From NCBI GenBank assembly GCA_002943765.1, contig PQWQ01000010.1, positions 64,501 to 128,500 of the forward strand: DNA of 64,000 nt. The letters run 5' to 3'. This DNA comes from Psoroptes ovis. Its lineage: Eukaryota; Arthropoda; Arachnida; Sarcoptiformes; Psoroptidae. Each line of letters opens with the position of its first letter. Position 1 is the first letter of the stretch. Below, one piece after another: positions 14,501 through 26,915 of the stretch. The notes beneath the pieces were generated by a model that saw nothing but the letters and a program-made list of their open reading frames with translations, searched no databases and was not told where the DNA came from. Both the position numbers and the translations under genes were made by a program.

Positions 14501-17500
14501 TAAATGGATCAAAACACCATTCACTCGTATTATGCCCAAATTTCCAAGATCATTGAAAAATAATATCAAAGATTCAAAGAAACGCAAATCATCAGACATT
14601 TCATCATCAACATCGACAACCAAAAGACCTACGAGACAAAAAAAGAGTGTTTTCGATAAAGTACCGAAATTGCCAAAATTTTCAAAAAGAAATAAACCGA
14701 ATAAGGCTGCATCATCAACACCGAAAACTTCGAGAAAAATAGGCCAAAATTATCCAAACGCTGAACATTCATTTAATTATGCCCAAGTTGTACCGATGTT
14801 TATGGCTGAGGAGAGCATTCAAATGCCTCAATTCATTCAAGCACCGCCAGCACAAATGTCACAAAAACAAGTATCAAACACTTATCGAGGCCCATCGTTT
14901 GATATGATGCATTCATCAGAATCAATGCAAAAACCAACATTTACAATGCCGCATAATTCACCGAGTAATCGATTCAATAATTTGGACCAACGTCATCGCA
15001 CAAACTCACTGAATGATTATCAATTAGCCAGTAGTTCATTCGCAATTAATACATTCGCTGAACCACCAAAAACAAATAGAAATAATGAAAATAAACTTGA
15101 TGCTCAGCAATCATCACCAGTTGTTATGATTGCTGATGCTTCACAAACAAAACCGCAACTTCATTCGCATTCGCAACCACAATTGTATCATTCATATGGT
15201 TTGCCATCAGTCAATATAAGATATTCATATAATAACAATAATAATAAGCCACAGCAACAACAACAGCAGCAGCAGCAGCAATCAAAAATAACACCAAAAC
15301 CAATAACACGTGCACCTCTTTTACCGCAGTCGCAACCGCCTTCAATATTCAATCAGCCGTCAGCAAGATTGCCTGCGGGCAGTGTTGGTGGTATACCGAT
15401 TAAAATAGAAGCAACTAAATTCAATTTTCCAGAACACATTCTCAGTGAAGAAGAATTGAATACGGCTGATTTACAATTGGAACAATTTTTACGTTCCAAA
15501 TTCATATCAACGTTACCGTTGGATAACAAAAAACCGGCTCCATCGCTTCAAATTAATCAAAATCGATTCTCGTCTCAGCCAAATCCGAAACCCAAATCAA
15601 TAATCACAACGCAACGTCCAACATTAAAGCCACAAATCAATCAATATAATCAACAACATTCTCATCAAGTATTTACACAACCACAATTAAATAATAATGC
15701 TGCTGTCACTGGCTTGCCACTATCATCATTATCATCGCCGAAATTCTCCAATTTGAATCAAGCATTAAATCGTCATGTAATCAGTTATCATACACAACCG
15801 CAGCAACCACAATTCAATCAATACACATCGACATTACCGAAAACTCTGCCAACAACAACGACCACCGCACCAAGATCAATTGTGAACAATAATAATCAAT
15901 CAAATAAATTTTCAACATTCGTCACATCATCTGATTGGTTCAATAATGAACGTCAGAAATTTTTCGAGCAAAATCAAGCATTACAACAACAGCTCTTAAG
16001 ACAGCAACAATTACTGCAACAACAACAAACAACAACTACAAGGCGTCCAATCATAATAGCGCCTCCACCATCCCCGACTACGACTAGGCGTCCAACAATA
16101 ATCAAGCCTGCATCAACAACAACAACAACACCCAAACCAAAAGTAATCATTGAACCAAATCCTATTCATTCGTTTAAACCGATTTCACTACCGCTGCCAA
16201 CACCGAAAACACCGGTCAATTACAAATTGACCCCAATCACTGATAATGTGTTTGAATTGAACAACAAACATCAATTACCACATTATCAACAGCAGCCGTC
16301 ACTGAGACCTCAGCGGCCATTATCACCAGTATCATCACCAAAGCCTAGAATAATAGCAAAACCAACAGTGCCTCCATCACCAACAACCAAATATGTGACA
16401 CCATCAGTTCCAATATCATCATATAAAGAATCATATGACACAAACTATGATTTAATACGAAGCACACCAAAACCAGAAATCAAATATGAATCATATGAAT
16501 GGACCACACCATCAAGTTTACGTGATGATAAGAAATTGTTGAATGTCAAATTTAATGTAATGTCACCCAAAGATATTGACAAAGAAATTAATAACAAAAA
16601 ACATATCTTCAATGAAGATCAAGTACATGGCTTTCAACCAGTTGATCGTCCATTAATCGATTATAATCGTCATAATTTTTTCCCACCGATCGGTGATGTA
16701 TTTGAGAATTATGAAACATCTGAACCAACAGCACGATCATCACCAACAATATCAACCACCACCACCACCACAACAACAACTACGACAACATCGAAAGCAC
16801 CATCAACACCGAAATCAAGATATCAAATCAATTATAATAATAATAAAGAACATTATTATCAGCAACAATATACACCAACACCGCCGACAACAACAACAAC
16901 AACAACGACAACAGCAGCACCTTGGACACCTTCAACTATGCATTATCAATATAATAGGCCCAGATACACAACAACAACAGCAGTCAATACAAGTGATGCA
17001 ATAAATGATCCGAATGATAATGAATACATTATGTTAATGTTGAATAAAGCCATAGACAATGATCCAACACTTGAACAAAGTCTTAATGAATTAATTGAAC
17101 AAACGAAAAATATTGGAAAATTTTATAATTATAATAATTTCAATGCTAATAATGATGATGGACAGCAAACAATATTAGCCCTGTTACCAGATCGTCCTTT
17201 GTTGAATGGTCGTCGTCCATTCGTTTATAAAGGCGAAAATTCATTACTCAAAAATATTTCTTATGCTCATAATGATGGTCAAGGTGCTGGCCTTCTAGAC
17301 CCAAGTTTATTACCGCCACCATTGACCGGAATGGTTAATAATGATGATAATAATAATAATGAAAATCAAATCTTAAAATTAGACATTTCAAAAACTGATT
17401 CGGAAATATTGAATGCAATATTTGATAGATTTAGAGAGGAACTCAATCAACACCAAAATCCTATACCTCATACACATCACATTGATACAAATGAAAAATT

Positions 17501-18986
17501 GATTCCATATGAAATTGAAGGTGTTGATTTGCCGAAAAATTATTTGGATGAGAATATATCAATGAATCAAGCAAGACGTATACCACAAGATAATGGCATT
17601 AATAACGTTGTAAATCCATCTGTCGGTGATCGTTTCAATGATATTTCACGACAAATCACCAAGGTTTACAATCAAATGCGACAAACATTGCCTCCATCTA
17701 CAGTTCCGATAACTACGACCACCACCACCACTACAACGACAACTCCTCGGCCATCTACAACTAGACAGTCATGGCCAACAACGATGGATGAATATGAAGA
17801 TAATAGTCACATAATTGTACCTAATTATCCGGCACCAAAACCAATGACAAATCGTAGTTCAAATATTTGGTATCAAGATGTTAACCGTTTAATCGATCAA
17901 ACTTATGGTATCAGAGATAATAAAAACAATTATGCTGATGATCATGATGATTCAATTGGGTATGATAATTATCCCACCGAAGATCCTAGAATACGCTCAA
18001 CGTCACCCACAACGGAAACAACTACACACTATACACAGCCAACTACAAGAATGACAACAACCACGACCACGACTACAACCACAACTTCTACGACCACCAC
18101 AACCACTCCACCACCACCGACAAGTACAGCGACGACAGAATCACCACGTATTGAATATCAGCAACCGACGCAAAGACCATTGTATCGGCGACCTGGTGGT
18201 GGACAACGAGGTCGCAGACCAGAATATGGACATAGACAGCGCGGTCAATCACCAGATCATGTACACCGGCAACAACAGCCGCATTCATATCGTTCAACAA
18301 CCACAACAACATCTACAACAGCTGCACCATCAGTCAATATTCAAAATCGACCGGATTTGTCACGATACACTGGACATTTTGGACAAAAACTTCGAGGTAA
18401 TGCCAATCATGGCAATCAAAATAATGTGGATGATACGATGCCGATCGATTTAATTCATTATTATGAAGATGAATTATCCAATTATCAAGATAAAAGATTC
18501 CCAGATCAAAATTACCACCAACCATCGGGACGTCATCGTGCTCCATCATCAACCACAACAACAACAACAATGGCACCAATTACAGCAGCACCAACAACTA
18601 GATCGACACCGACGACGACGACAACTACAACCACCACCACAACCACAACAACAACTACAACCACAACAAGAAGACCAATGATTACCAGTAAAGAACCATC
18701 AAGGTATGATTATAATGATGGTCGAACCGATCAAAATACTTATTATCCAGAATCGACAATACATAATTTAATGCCAGATAAATCTGGTATACCGGAATCA
18801 GCATGTACACGACCTGGAATATTTCAACACCCAAATGATTGCAATAAATATTATGAATGTTATTGGGACAAACATATTAATAAATTCACTTTACATCCAT
18901 TCGAATGTCCAGTCAAATTGGCATTCGATTCACGGATTATTGGTTGTGCATCACCAAACGATCCGACGGTGTGTGTACAGTATTAA
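8600..18986 (+). CDS. Giant secreted chitinase-like mucin (GH18 + three CBM14), 2312 aa
   Basis: Eight exons join in one frame: 8600-8810, 11677-11874, 12093-12370, 12448-12560, 12640-12742, 12816-12992, 13059-13181 and 13251-18986, with GT-AG sites and introns of 2866, 218, 77, 79, 73, 66 and 69 nt. Exon 1 encodes a hydrophobic leader (about residues 10-28), so the product is secreted. Residues about 87-440 are a glycoside hydrolase family 18 domain. Its DxxDxDxE motif is complete (DGVDIDYE, 201-208, catalytic Glu208), but the usual SxGG reads SLRP (157-160), the MxYD position reads PAFN (275-278) and the late active-site Trp is Phe (about 416). Six-cysteine chitin-binding peritrophin-A (CBM14) domains lie at about 511-568, 587-642 and 2253-2309. 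Between the second and third is a linker of about 1600 aa rich in Thr, Pro, Gln and Asn, with pure Thr runs typical of O-glycosylated mucins. It probably binds or cross-links chitin in cuticle or peritrophic matrix; hydrolysis looks weak or absent. The exon 1 assignment rests on reading frame and leader alone. Confidence 0.88.
8811..11676 (+). other. First intron of the chitinase-like gene
   Basis: A 2866-nt intron between the leader exon and the GH18 exons (donor CAG|GTAAAA, acceptor TTTCAG|GTCA). It holds a run of 28 A at 9862-9889, a CA tract near 10292 and a TCA-repeat tract near 10553-10577. No further exon could be supported. An open stretch at 11262-11447 has no ATG. Confidence 0.7.
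16760..18670 (+). repeat. Thr-codon microsatellite tracts in the mucin linker
   Basis: ACA/ACC/ACG triplet runs encode Thr tracts of about 8-20 residues near 16757-16794, 16884-16915, 17710-17748, 18050-18110, 18550-18573 and 18612-18670. A CAG/CAA run near 15252-15282 encodes Gln. Synonymous Thr codons are mixed, so the runs are conserved as protein more than as a pure DNA repeat. Length variation between individuals is likely. Confidence 0.85.
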
Positions 18987-21900
18987 TCAACAAACCAATT
19001 GAATTGACCATTCGAATATAATTAATTTTATTATTATTAATCATATCATTCATTCATTTCTATTTTTGGAACATTTTATACTTTTTTTGACCATTAACTA
19101 TTCAAATATTTCACTTAAAATCAATATGACAATTTTTTTTTCATAAATCACATATTTTTTTAAATAATCGAATTTATTTAATTGTTTTCTCTCTGATTGT
19201 AACATTTGAGTCATTATTATTTACGATTTTTTTACTTTGCTAATGTTTGTATTTATTCTTCATTTTTTCATTCATTCATTTAATTCTTACATAATAATAA
19301 TTAATATCATTTATTTTATGTGTTTATTCATTTGAAAATAAATGAAAATAAATTTTTCGTTTTAATCAGTAAAATTCCGCAATCAGACATTCAGTGTTTT
19401 GTCATTGAAATTGATTCGATGTTTGATTTGAATTGGCGAAAACAAGTAACAAACACACACATGTTTACTCTGAAAATTGAAATTCATTGACATTCAGATC
19501 CGAATGCTTGTTATAGCCACTTGTTGATTGTTGACTGGTGGATATTTTTTCCTTCGCAAAAACGCAAAAATCAACGATTATCATTTTTAAGCCAAAAATA
19601 ATGATGGCAATTTGGAATTTGAAGCAATTTTTGTCTGTTTCAAAATTTTTCAAACAAAAATAATCATCGATTTTTTGAAATAATGAACGAAGTGAACAGA
19701 AAAATTTCAGTAGCTCAAGGACAATGTGAAATGCAGCATTCATTGTTATTCTTATTATTATTATTATTATTATTATTATCAGTCATTGTTTTTTCAATCT
19801 AATAATAATGATTTATTTGGATTCAATTAATAATTGATTATTCAATTGTATCTATTTGATTCAAAAAAATTGAATTGAGATTATTTTGAATTTCATTTAT
19901 ATATTTGTTGTTCATATCTATCAAGCAGCATTATAGACGATGCATCGAAATCGAACATTATCGACGAAGCATAAACATGTGTTGTGATAATTTTATCAAC
20001 ATTACATAATACGTGTGTGTGGTTGACCTTGTTTTCGGTGAATGATTATTTATTTAGTTTTGAATGAATGAATCAATTAATGAAAAGATCAGAAAATTTT
20101 TTCATTATTCAAAATAAATAATAAATAATAATAACAGATAATGTGGACAAAAATCAATTATGTTTGAATAAGGATTCAAAAGCCAAAGCCAAAAAATAAA
20201 CCTTTAAATATCATCATCTACTGAAATCTTTGGACTAATTTTATTTGAAATTTTGATCAAATTCAAATGTATAAATGGACATATTATGAAAAATATAATA
20301 ATGCCTAATTCAAAACACCAAAGCAAATGATAATGATCACAATCATCATTCATTTTCATCATTATTTTCAATTGATAAATCATCATAATCATCATATGCA
20401 ACGAAGATGAACAAATCATTAGTAAAAATGAAAATATTATTATACTAAATATAATGGCTTTGATTTCACTTTGTTTGCATGTGTTAATGTCCTCTGATCT
20501 GACTGTTGACCATTTTTTTCGGACAATCAAACAATCAATCAAAATCAATCATGGTTTTTGTTCGTTGAAAAAATATATTTTTTTAAATTGAATAAAATGA
20601 TTTCAAAATAGTTCAATCTATTTTCAATCAATGTTCGACCTCGAAAATTATTGAAAATAAAATAATTGAAAAATTTATCAAATAAATTTTCTAATCATAT
20701 ATTCATCGAAAATGATAAAATTATTTTTGAGAAATCTTCAAATATTCATTAAATGATGAGTAGAGTTGTGTCTGTGATTTTCATAACCAGATGGCTATAA
20801 TTTCAACTCTGAGAAAATCGATTTACAATCAAATGAATTAAACTAGGTTTTCGATGTATTCGATGGCAACTGATTGATTAAATGATGAATTTAATATTGA
20901 GATTTTGATCATATTACACAAAGAAATCACTTATAACAATCAATCACATTGAAAAGATAGGATTTATATAACATTAATATGAATGAATAAAGTCAATGAG
21001 AAATAGATAATTTAGTCAAATAATAGTGGTTGTCCTTGTTTGAAAAAGCAACAACAACAATTATATAATGAAACTGAAAGCCTTCAATCCTTCATTACGA
21101 CAACAACAGCATTAACATGATCCAATTCGATGATTGGAAAAAGACATTTAATCGTTTGTGTTTTTGTTTGTAAATCATCGTGTTTCATCCATTCAAAGGG
21201 GAAATGTTGTGTTATGAACATTTGATTCGTACATTCATAATGATGACATTGATGATGATAATATTTGTTTACGGTTTCCTTCGGGAAGAAATGACAATTT
21301 TATTGTCAAAAACAATTTGAAAATGAAAATTCCAAATTTAGAAATTTGTCAACATTCATCAAATCATAATTATGCAATCGGCAATGTTTTGTTTGAACAT
21401 TTCATTGAAGCTCATTGACGGCTGATAGAATGTCAAAAAGGTTGATGGAAAAGTCATTTGAAACCGCATTGGCATCGACATTCGAGACATTGTTGCCATC
21501 AAAGCAGTATTGTTTTCTATTCGATTATCATTAAATTCATAATCAAAAATAACAAAAACTATTGACAATTTTGAAATAACAACTGAACAAAGGAAAAAAA
21601 AATCAAAAATCAATGCAATACTATCAAATCACAAGGTTTATTGTTGATTGCTATACAAACTCTATTTTCAAATGAAAAATTTTTTTGAAAAGCATTTGTC
21701 TATTGTGGATTTCCTATTTTTCTTATTCATCAATAAATTATTCAATCTTTAAGTCTTTGGGCAATTTTTTTTTCAATAATTCATCGATTAATTTCAATAT
21801 CACATGTGAGCTCAATTTTGAAAAATAGAAATCATCAAAAATCAGCTAATTTTTATGCGAAATGAAATCTGAAATAATTTGAATTATTTAATACCCAAGT

Positions 21901-24900
21901 CTGCACATTTCATTCAAAAATCAATTCACAAATTTGTTTTTAAAATTTTTGCGAAATTTTTCAACAGAAAAAATGATCTCGTGAATGCATTTGAACAATC
22001 AAATTAATTCAACCGGATTACAATTAATTTATTTATTGTCCTTGAACATTTTCGTTTTTAACGAAATTTAATGAATCATAATTATTAATAAATGTCTAGT
22101 TGGCAATACATTTGTTTATTTGTCAAGCTTCAATGAAAACTTGACTAAAAAGCTAATCTAAGCTAATGAACAAAAACTTGACCGAAACGAAACCTGGTTG
22201 ATTTGTTTTGAGAAAATGATTTTTTTTAGATGAGTTTAACCAAAATGTCAGAGTGAAAAACAATAATCAATTCATAATTATCCAAAAACTCATAATTAAC
22301 CAAATAAGAATTATTTCTTTTGAGAAATAATGTCAACTATTCATTCTTAAGAAATCATAATGAAGGAAATGAAACATATTCATTGAAATCAAACAGGAAA
22401 GACGATTAATTTTGAAAAAAATTTTTGATAAGTGTTGGCGTTTCTTTTTTAAATTGAAAATTTGATGTCAAATCTTTTGTGACACAAAACTAGGTTTATA
22501 TTTTACCATTTTTGGTTGTTATGAACAGTTTATCAAAGACTTTGAAAAAAGATGAAATCATTGAAATGATTTAAAATGAAACAAAAGTCGAAGGAACAAC
22601 ACTTAAACCATTTAATAAAAAAATGTTTCGATTTATATTCTCTCAATAGGATTAAAGAAAAATGTCATTAAAATAAATCAAATGATATTTAAGGATGATG
22701 AGAAAAAATGAAATGATATTTCAAATGAAATTCTAATGAAAAATGCCGGATCTCGGACAAATTTTATTTTTTCACCTGATCAATGAATGCTGAAAATGGA
22801 TTAATGGCTGAATTGAATTGAAATGCTCAACAAAATGCATGATTAAACGGAAAAGAAATCTTTATTTAAGATCAAATGAATTTTTATTTCAATTCGAATA
22901 TCTCCAAATAAAAAATTGAAAATAATGAAAAATGATTCATTTATCAAATAATCGAATTCAATGAAGAAAAAATCTAAAGATCCAGAACAAGCAAATAAAA
23001 AATTGAATAAATAACAATAATCGATTGTCCCTTGACAACCATCAGCAGTCAGTGATGAAAAATGGGAATCTATTTAATTGATCATTATATGATACACTGA
23101 TATATTTGTGGATGATTATAGATTGATAACTGCTGCTGTTAATAAGCAACCATATTGATATGAGTGATGAATCAATATAGATATAACAACAAACAAATAA
23201 GTAATCAATTTGATGATTGATATTCATCAATAAATTGAGATGATATTTTTGTGCTTTCATTTCTTTTTATAAAAATAATTCTCAGTAAACATTATTATTA
23301 TTATCTATTTGTGTTACAAACTAAAATATTTGAAAAAGATCAAATCAAAGACTTTTTAGTTTGTTTTTTTTTCAAAGATTTTTATGAGATTTGTGCAACA
23401 AAGATAATGCATCATTACGTCAAAGGCTATAGAATTGATGTTTAAAAAAAACATATCAATACACCATCCAACAATTATTTACTTTTATTTATTTCTGTTG
23501 AACCATTTTTTTAGATTTTCATCTTTGAACCCAACGAAAACGTGAAAATTTGAAAAAAAAATGTAAAGACAAAAGGCATTTTTTTCGCTTTCTTTGTGGA
23601 AACGATTATCTAATCGAAGCCATCGACATGATAGTTATTACGAGAGATAATAACAAATGATTATAATCATCTTAAATCATCTCAAAAAATTGGTTCATCA
23701 AATTCAAATTCATTTTTGCACTCAACCTCTTCTACCACACACACATGCACATATAAATATCATTAAAAGCCATAAATTCAACAAATTTCAACCAACCAAA
23801 CCATCAATTGTTCAAATTCATTCGAGTTAAAGTTTAAAACACACACATAACTTGTATTGTTGGTTTGCATGAACGAATCCACCCAATTCTTACTCTTAAT
23901 TTGTCTTATTTGATGATACAAATTGATTAGAGTTTTGAATGTAAATTTACCACTTGTTACCAAAAATATATCTCGAAAAAAGTGTAGGTGGCTACATGTT
24001 CAAATATGTGAAAAAAATTGAAAATCAAATTTTGACATATTACTTGATTGATTTGATGTGTGTAATTGATTCGAAAAAAACTGATTTATCAAGGTGAAGA
24101 GGATCGAAATCGACTAACATTCAATCATTCGAATATTTTCAACTGAAGAATATGCAAATTTAGAAAAAAACATTGAAAATTACTCCCTCAGCGCAATAAT
24201 TCATTAACAAGTGTATTCATGAGTTTTTATCATATACTAATGAAAATGAATTAATGAATCAATGTAATATCGAATACTTATAATTACTTGAAATAAGAAA
24301 AAAATGCTTGATTGCGAAGAGAGCATCAAACACAAATCTTCATTTGATGATCATCAAAAAATTGATGGTCATTCATAATTTATAAATATTAATATACATG
24401 AAAAACCCTTACTTTCAATAATCACAAAATCACCGTGCAATGATAATCATTCGAATCATAGTCAATAAATAATGGAAAAATAATGCCTATTTTATGATTA
24501 CAAGTGATTATTTATAATACCAAATACGCATCGATGGATGAAATTGATGAAGAAGATTTACCATACAATGGACAATTGTGATCAACACATCATTCAAAAA
24601 TTTAATCGATTGATTAAATTAATAAATAAATATGTACATTCACACACATATTGCATTGAATGAATGAATGAATGGCCTTCGAATATTATTATTTTGCCAT
24701 TTTGTAAATGTTTGTATTCATCATCATCATGTGAAACATCAACACACAGTCCATCCATCACTCATGTCAATGATGATGATTATCACTAAACATTAATAAT
24801 ATCAATCGAAATTTGTTTGAAAAACAGATGATTTTTAATTTTGAAATTAATTTCTTCCATTTTGGTGCTAAAAATATCTGAAAAAATGATATTTTTTTTT

Positions 24901-25049
24901 CACCAAAATGAATAAATAAGAAAGAAAATAATCACAGTAATTAAAAATTATTCAGAAAAAATTATATTTCATAACATCAGTGACCATAAACAATTTTCTT
25001 GAATAAAAAAAATGATGATGAATAAATAATGATAATAATCTATGCATGT
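18987..25049. other. Six-kilobase stretch without a recognised gene
   Basis: The left end is the 3' UTR of the chitinase-like gene, with a polyadenylation signal at 19337. Beyond it there is a (TTA)n tract at about 19752-19779 and AT-rich sequence. The longest open stretches (19465-19743, 20204-20548 and 21359-21613, all minus) show no known motif, and the last two have no ATG at their start. No tRNA or rRNA motif was seen. A long intron or a lineage-specific gene cannot be excluded. Confidence 0.55.
19337..19342 (+). terminator. Polyadenylation signal of the chitinase-like gene
   Basis: AATAAA about 350 nt after the stop codon, with a second AATAAA about 10 nt further on. Confidence 0.6.
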
Positions 25050-25512
25050 TCATGCATCATCCTTAGCATCTATTTGATCATCATGCAAGGTTTTTTGTTG
25101 ATTATGGCGATTATTGTGAATCAAAATACGACTTAATTGCGTTAATTGTGTTGTGGCAACAAAAAAATTCACAGAAAATAATGACCAATTTTTCGGTATT
25201 ATGACCAATGAATAACGTGACCATATCAAACCAGTTGCAGCCAATGAAAGTGTTTGTCCAATGGATAAATTTTCAACTGGTCGCTGTAAATCGGACAAAC
25301 CAGCTATGACAAGTCCCTTTTGAAAAAGAGGGAGACCATTGATTTCAGAAGAAGAAGAACAAGACCTCTATCATGCATTCACTCACCCATTTAATTGCTG
25401 GAGCCCAGAAAAATACCGTTTTCGGGCCAGCTTCATGTTCCCAAATCGGTCGCAATGTTTGTGGTACGAAACGATCAACATTTTGTATTATTTGTCGATA
25501 TATGAATGACAT
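25050..25512 (-). CDS. Mitochondrial pyruvate carrier subunit 2, 130 aa
   Basis: Two exons on the minus strand: 25512-25387 (42 codons) and 25316-25050. They are separated by a 70-nt intron (donor TGG|GTGAGT, acceptor AAAAG|GGA). The join gives a continuous MPC2 sequence with the family hallmarks: RPIWEHEAGPKTVFFWAP in exon 1, WGLVIAGLSDLQRP across the junction, then ATGLIWSRYSLVIIPKNWSL and SVNFFVATTQLTQLSRI. MPC2 pairs with MPC1 in the inner mitochondrial membrane to import pyruvate. The length is close to that of animal MPC2 (human 127 aa). The ATG at 25512 was chosen because it places the start just before FIYRQIIQNV, as in the family. MPC1 is not in the window. The identification is secure. 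Confidence 0.95.
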
Positions 25513-26915
25513 TGTTTCGAATTTAAAAATAATCAAAACAAACTAAAACATAAACATGTGATTATCAATCAAAACAAATACAATTAGAATTCGGCTGCCA
25601 AATTTTCACCGATTCAGCAATGAAAAGTATTGTATAATAAAACGAATTAAAATTGAATGTTATTTAAATGTTTGTGTTTATGAATTTTTTATTTTCATTT
25701 CAAGATCATCCTTAAAAGCAGCTATTGTGACAATTTCGAGTATTCTATTAACACACCAACAACTTCTGTCATATGTTTTGATTTTACGCAATTCAATTTC
25801 ACCGCCAAATTTGAAATTCTTCATATTTCAAAATTTCAAGAAAATATCAAAGATTCAATTCAGATAAAAGCAAATCAGTTTGTCATTGGAAACAAAGATT
25901 CAAATTTCATTTACTATTTGCAATGTTTTCAAAATATTAGCAAAACATGTGTTTTTGATTAGTCATTTTTTCTCCTCGAAACAAATTTACAAATCAAAAT
26001 GATCAATTATGGTAAATTGATTAATATTCAACCAAATTAGTGACAAAAATTGATTTGTCAATTCAAAATGAAAAGATAACCAGAGTAAAACCAACGATGC
26101 AGCAGCCTAAACCGAAAGTTATCATCGAACAACACACTTGCCAAAAAATAAATTAGCCAAAAACAAGTAAAAACAAGTGAGAAATCTGATTTCTAATCAT
26201 TTAATATCTTAATGTTTTTCTCTTTGAAATTTCACACAGAAAAATTCAATTTTTAAAAGCTCCAAACAAAAATAAGAGAAATTGAAAATAAAAGAGTTTT
26301 CTCTTTCAAAAAATGAAAAAAAATGAAAGCCAAAAATTTAAAATAGAAAGTTTCCAATTGTTTGTTTGTTATCATCATTGGCATGTTCACATTCATACAT
26401 CATTGTCATAACGATTGAATGAATGGAGAATATTTTTTTCAGTGAAAATTTCAAAAAAATATTGAAATCTTTCAAATGTGAATTTGAATTCGAGATTTAA
26501 AATAATTAAAATCGAATTTAGAATTAATTGAAATTACACTACTCAACTTGTAATAAGCAAGCCTGATTCGACAATGAATTTATGAAAGTTTGAATAAATA
26601 AAATCAAAATAACCACAATTATTATCATTTCCTTAATCTGATTGTCTTCCAATTTTTTTTAAATGGTGCCATATTTTTTCACATCGAAAATTTTCTACAA
26701 ATCCTATGACAGACAAATAATAATAAACATTTATTGCATTTCACATTCACAAAGTGTCAATTTATAAATGACTATTTTAAATTGTTCATGTTTGACCATG
26801 AAGAATAATGTTTTTGATGAGGAAATATAGTGATTATCATTCAATTAGAATGCATTTATGTGAATTTTCATGAAAATTTCAAAGCAAAAGCAACACGAAA
26901 TAAATTCATCAGAAA
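25513..26915. other. Intergenic stretch between divergent MPC2 and four-TM gene 1
   Basis: About 1.4 kb between two divergently transcribed genes, so it presumably holds both promoters. No exon, RNA gene or clear TATA box was recognised. Confidence 0.55.

Noticed and set aside
16693..17004. Gln/His-rich open frame inside the mucin exon
   Set aside because: It is the frame shadow of the Thr-coding repeats in the true reading frame.
19465..19743. 92-codon minus-strand open frame with an ATG
   Set aside because: No motif, no splice partner and no polyadenylation signal; it could be real but cannot be supported.
20204..20548. 114-codon minus-strand open frame with two hydrophobic segments
   Set aside because: The frame opens at TTG, and the first ATG leaves only about 70 low-complexity codons.
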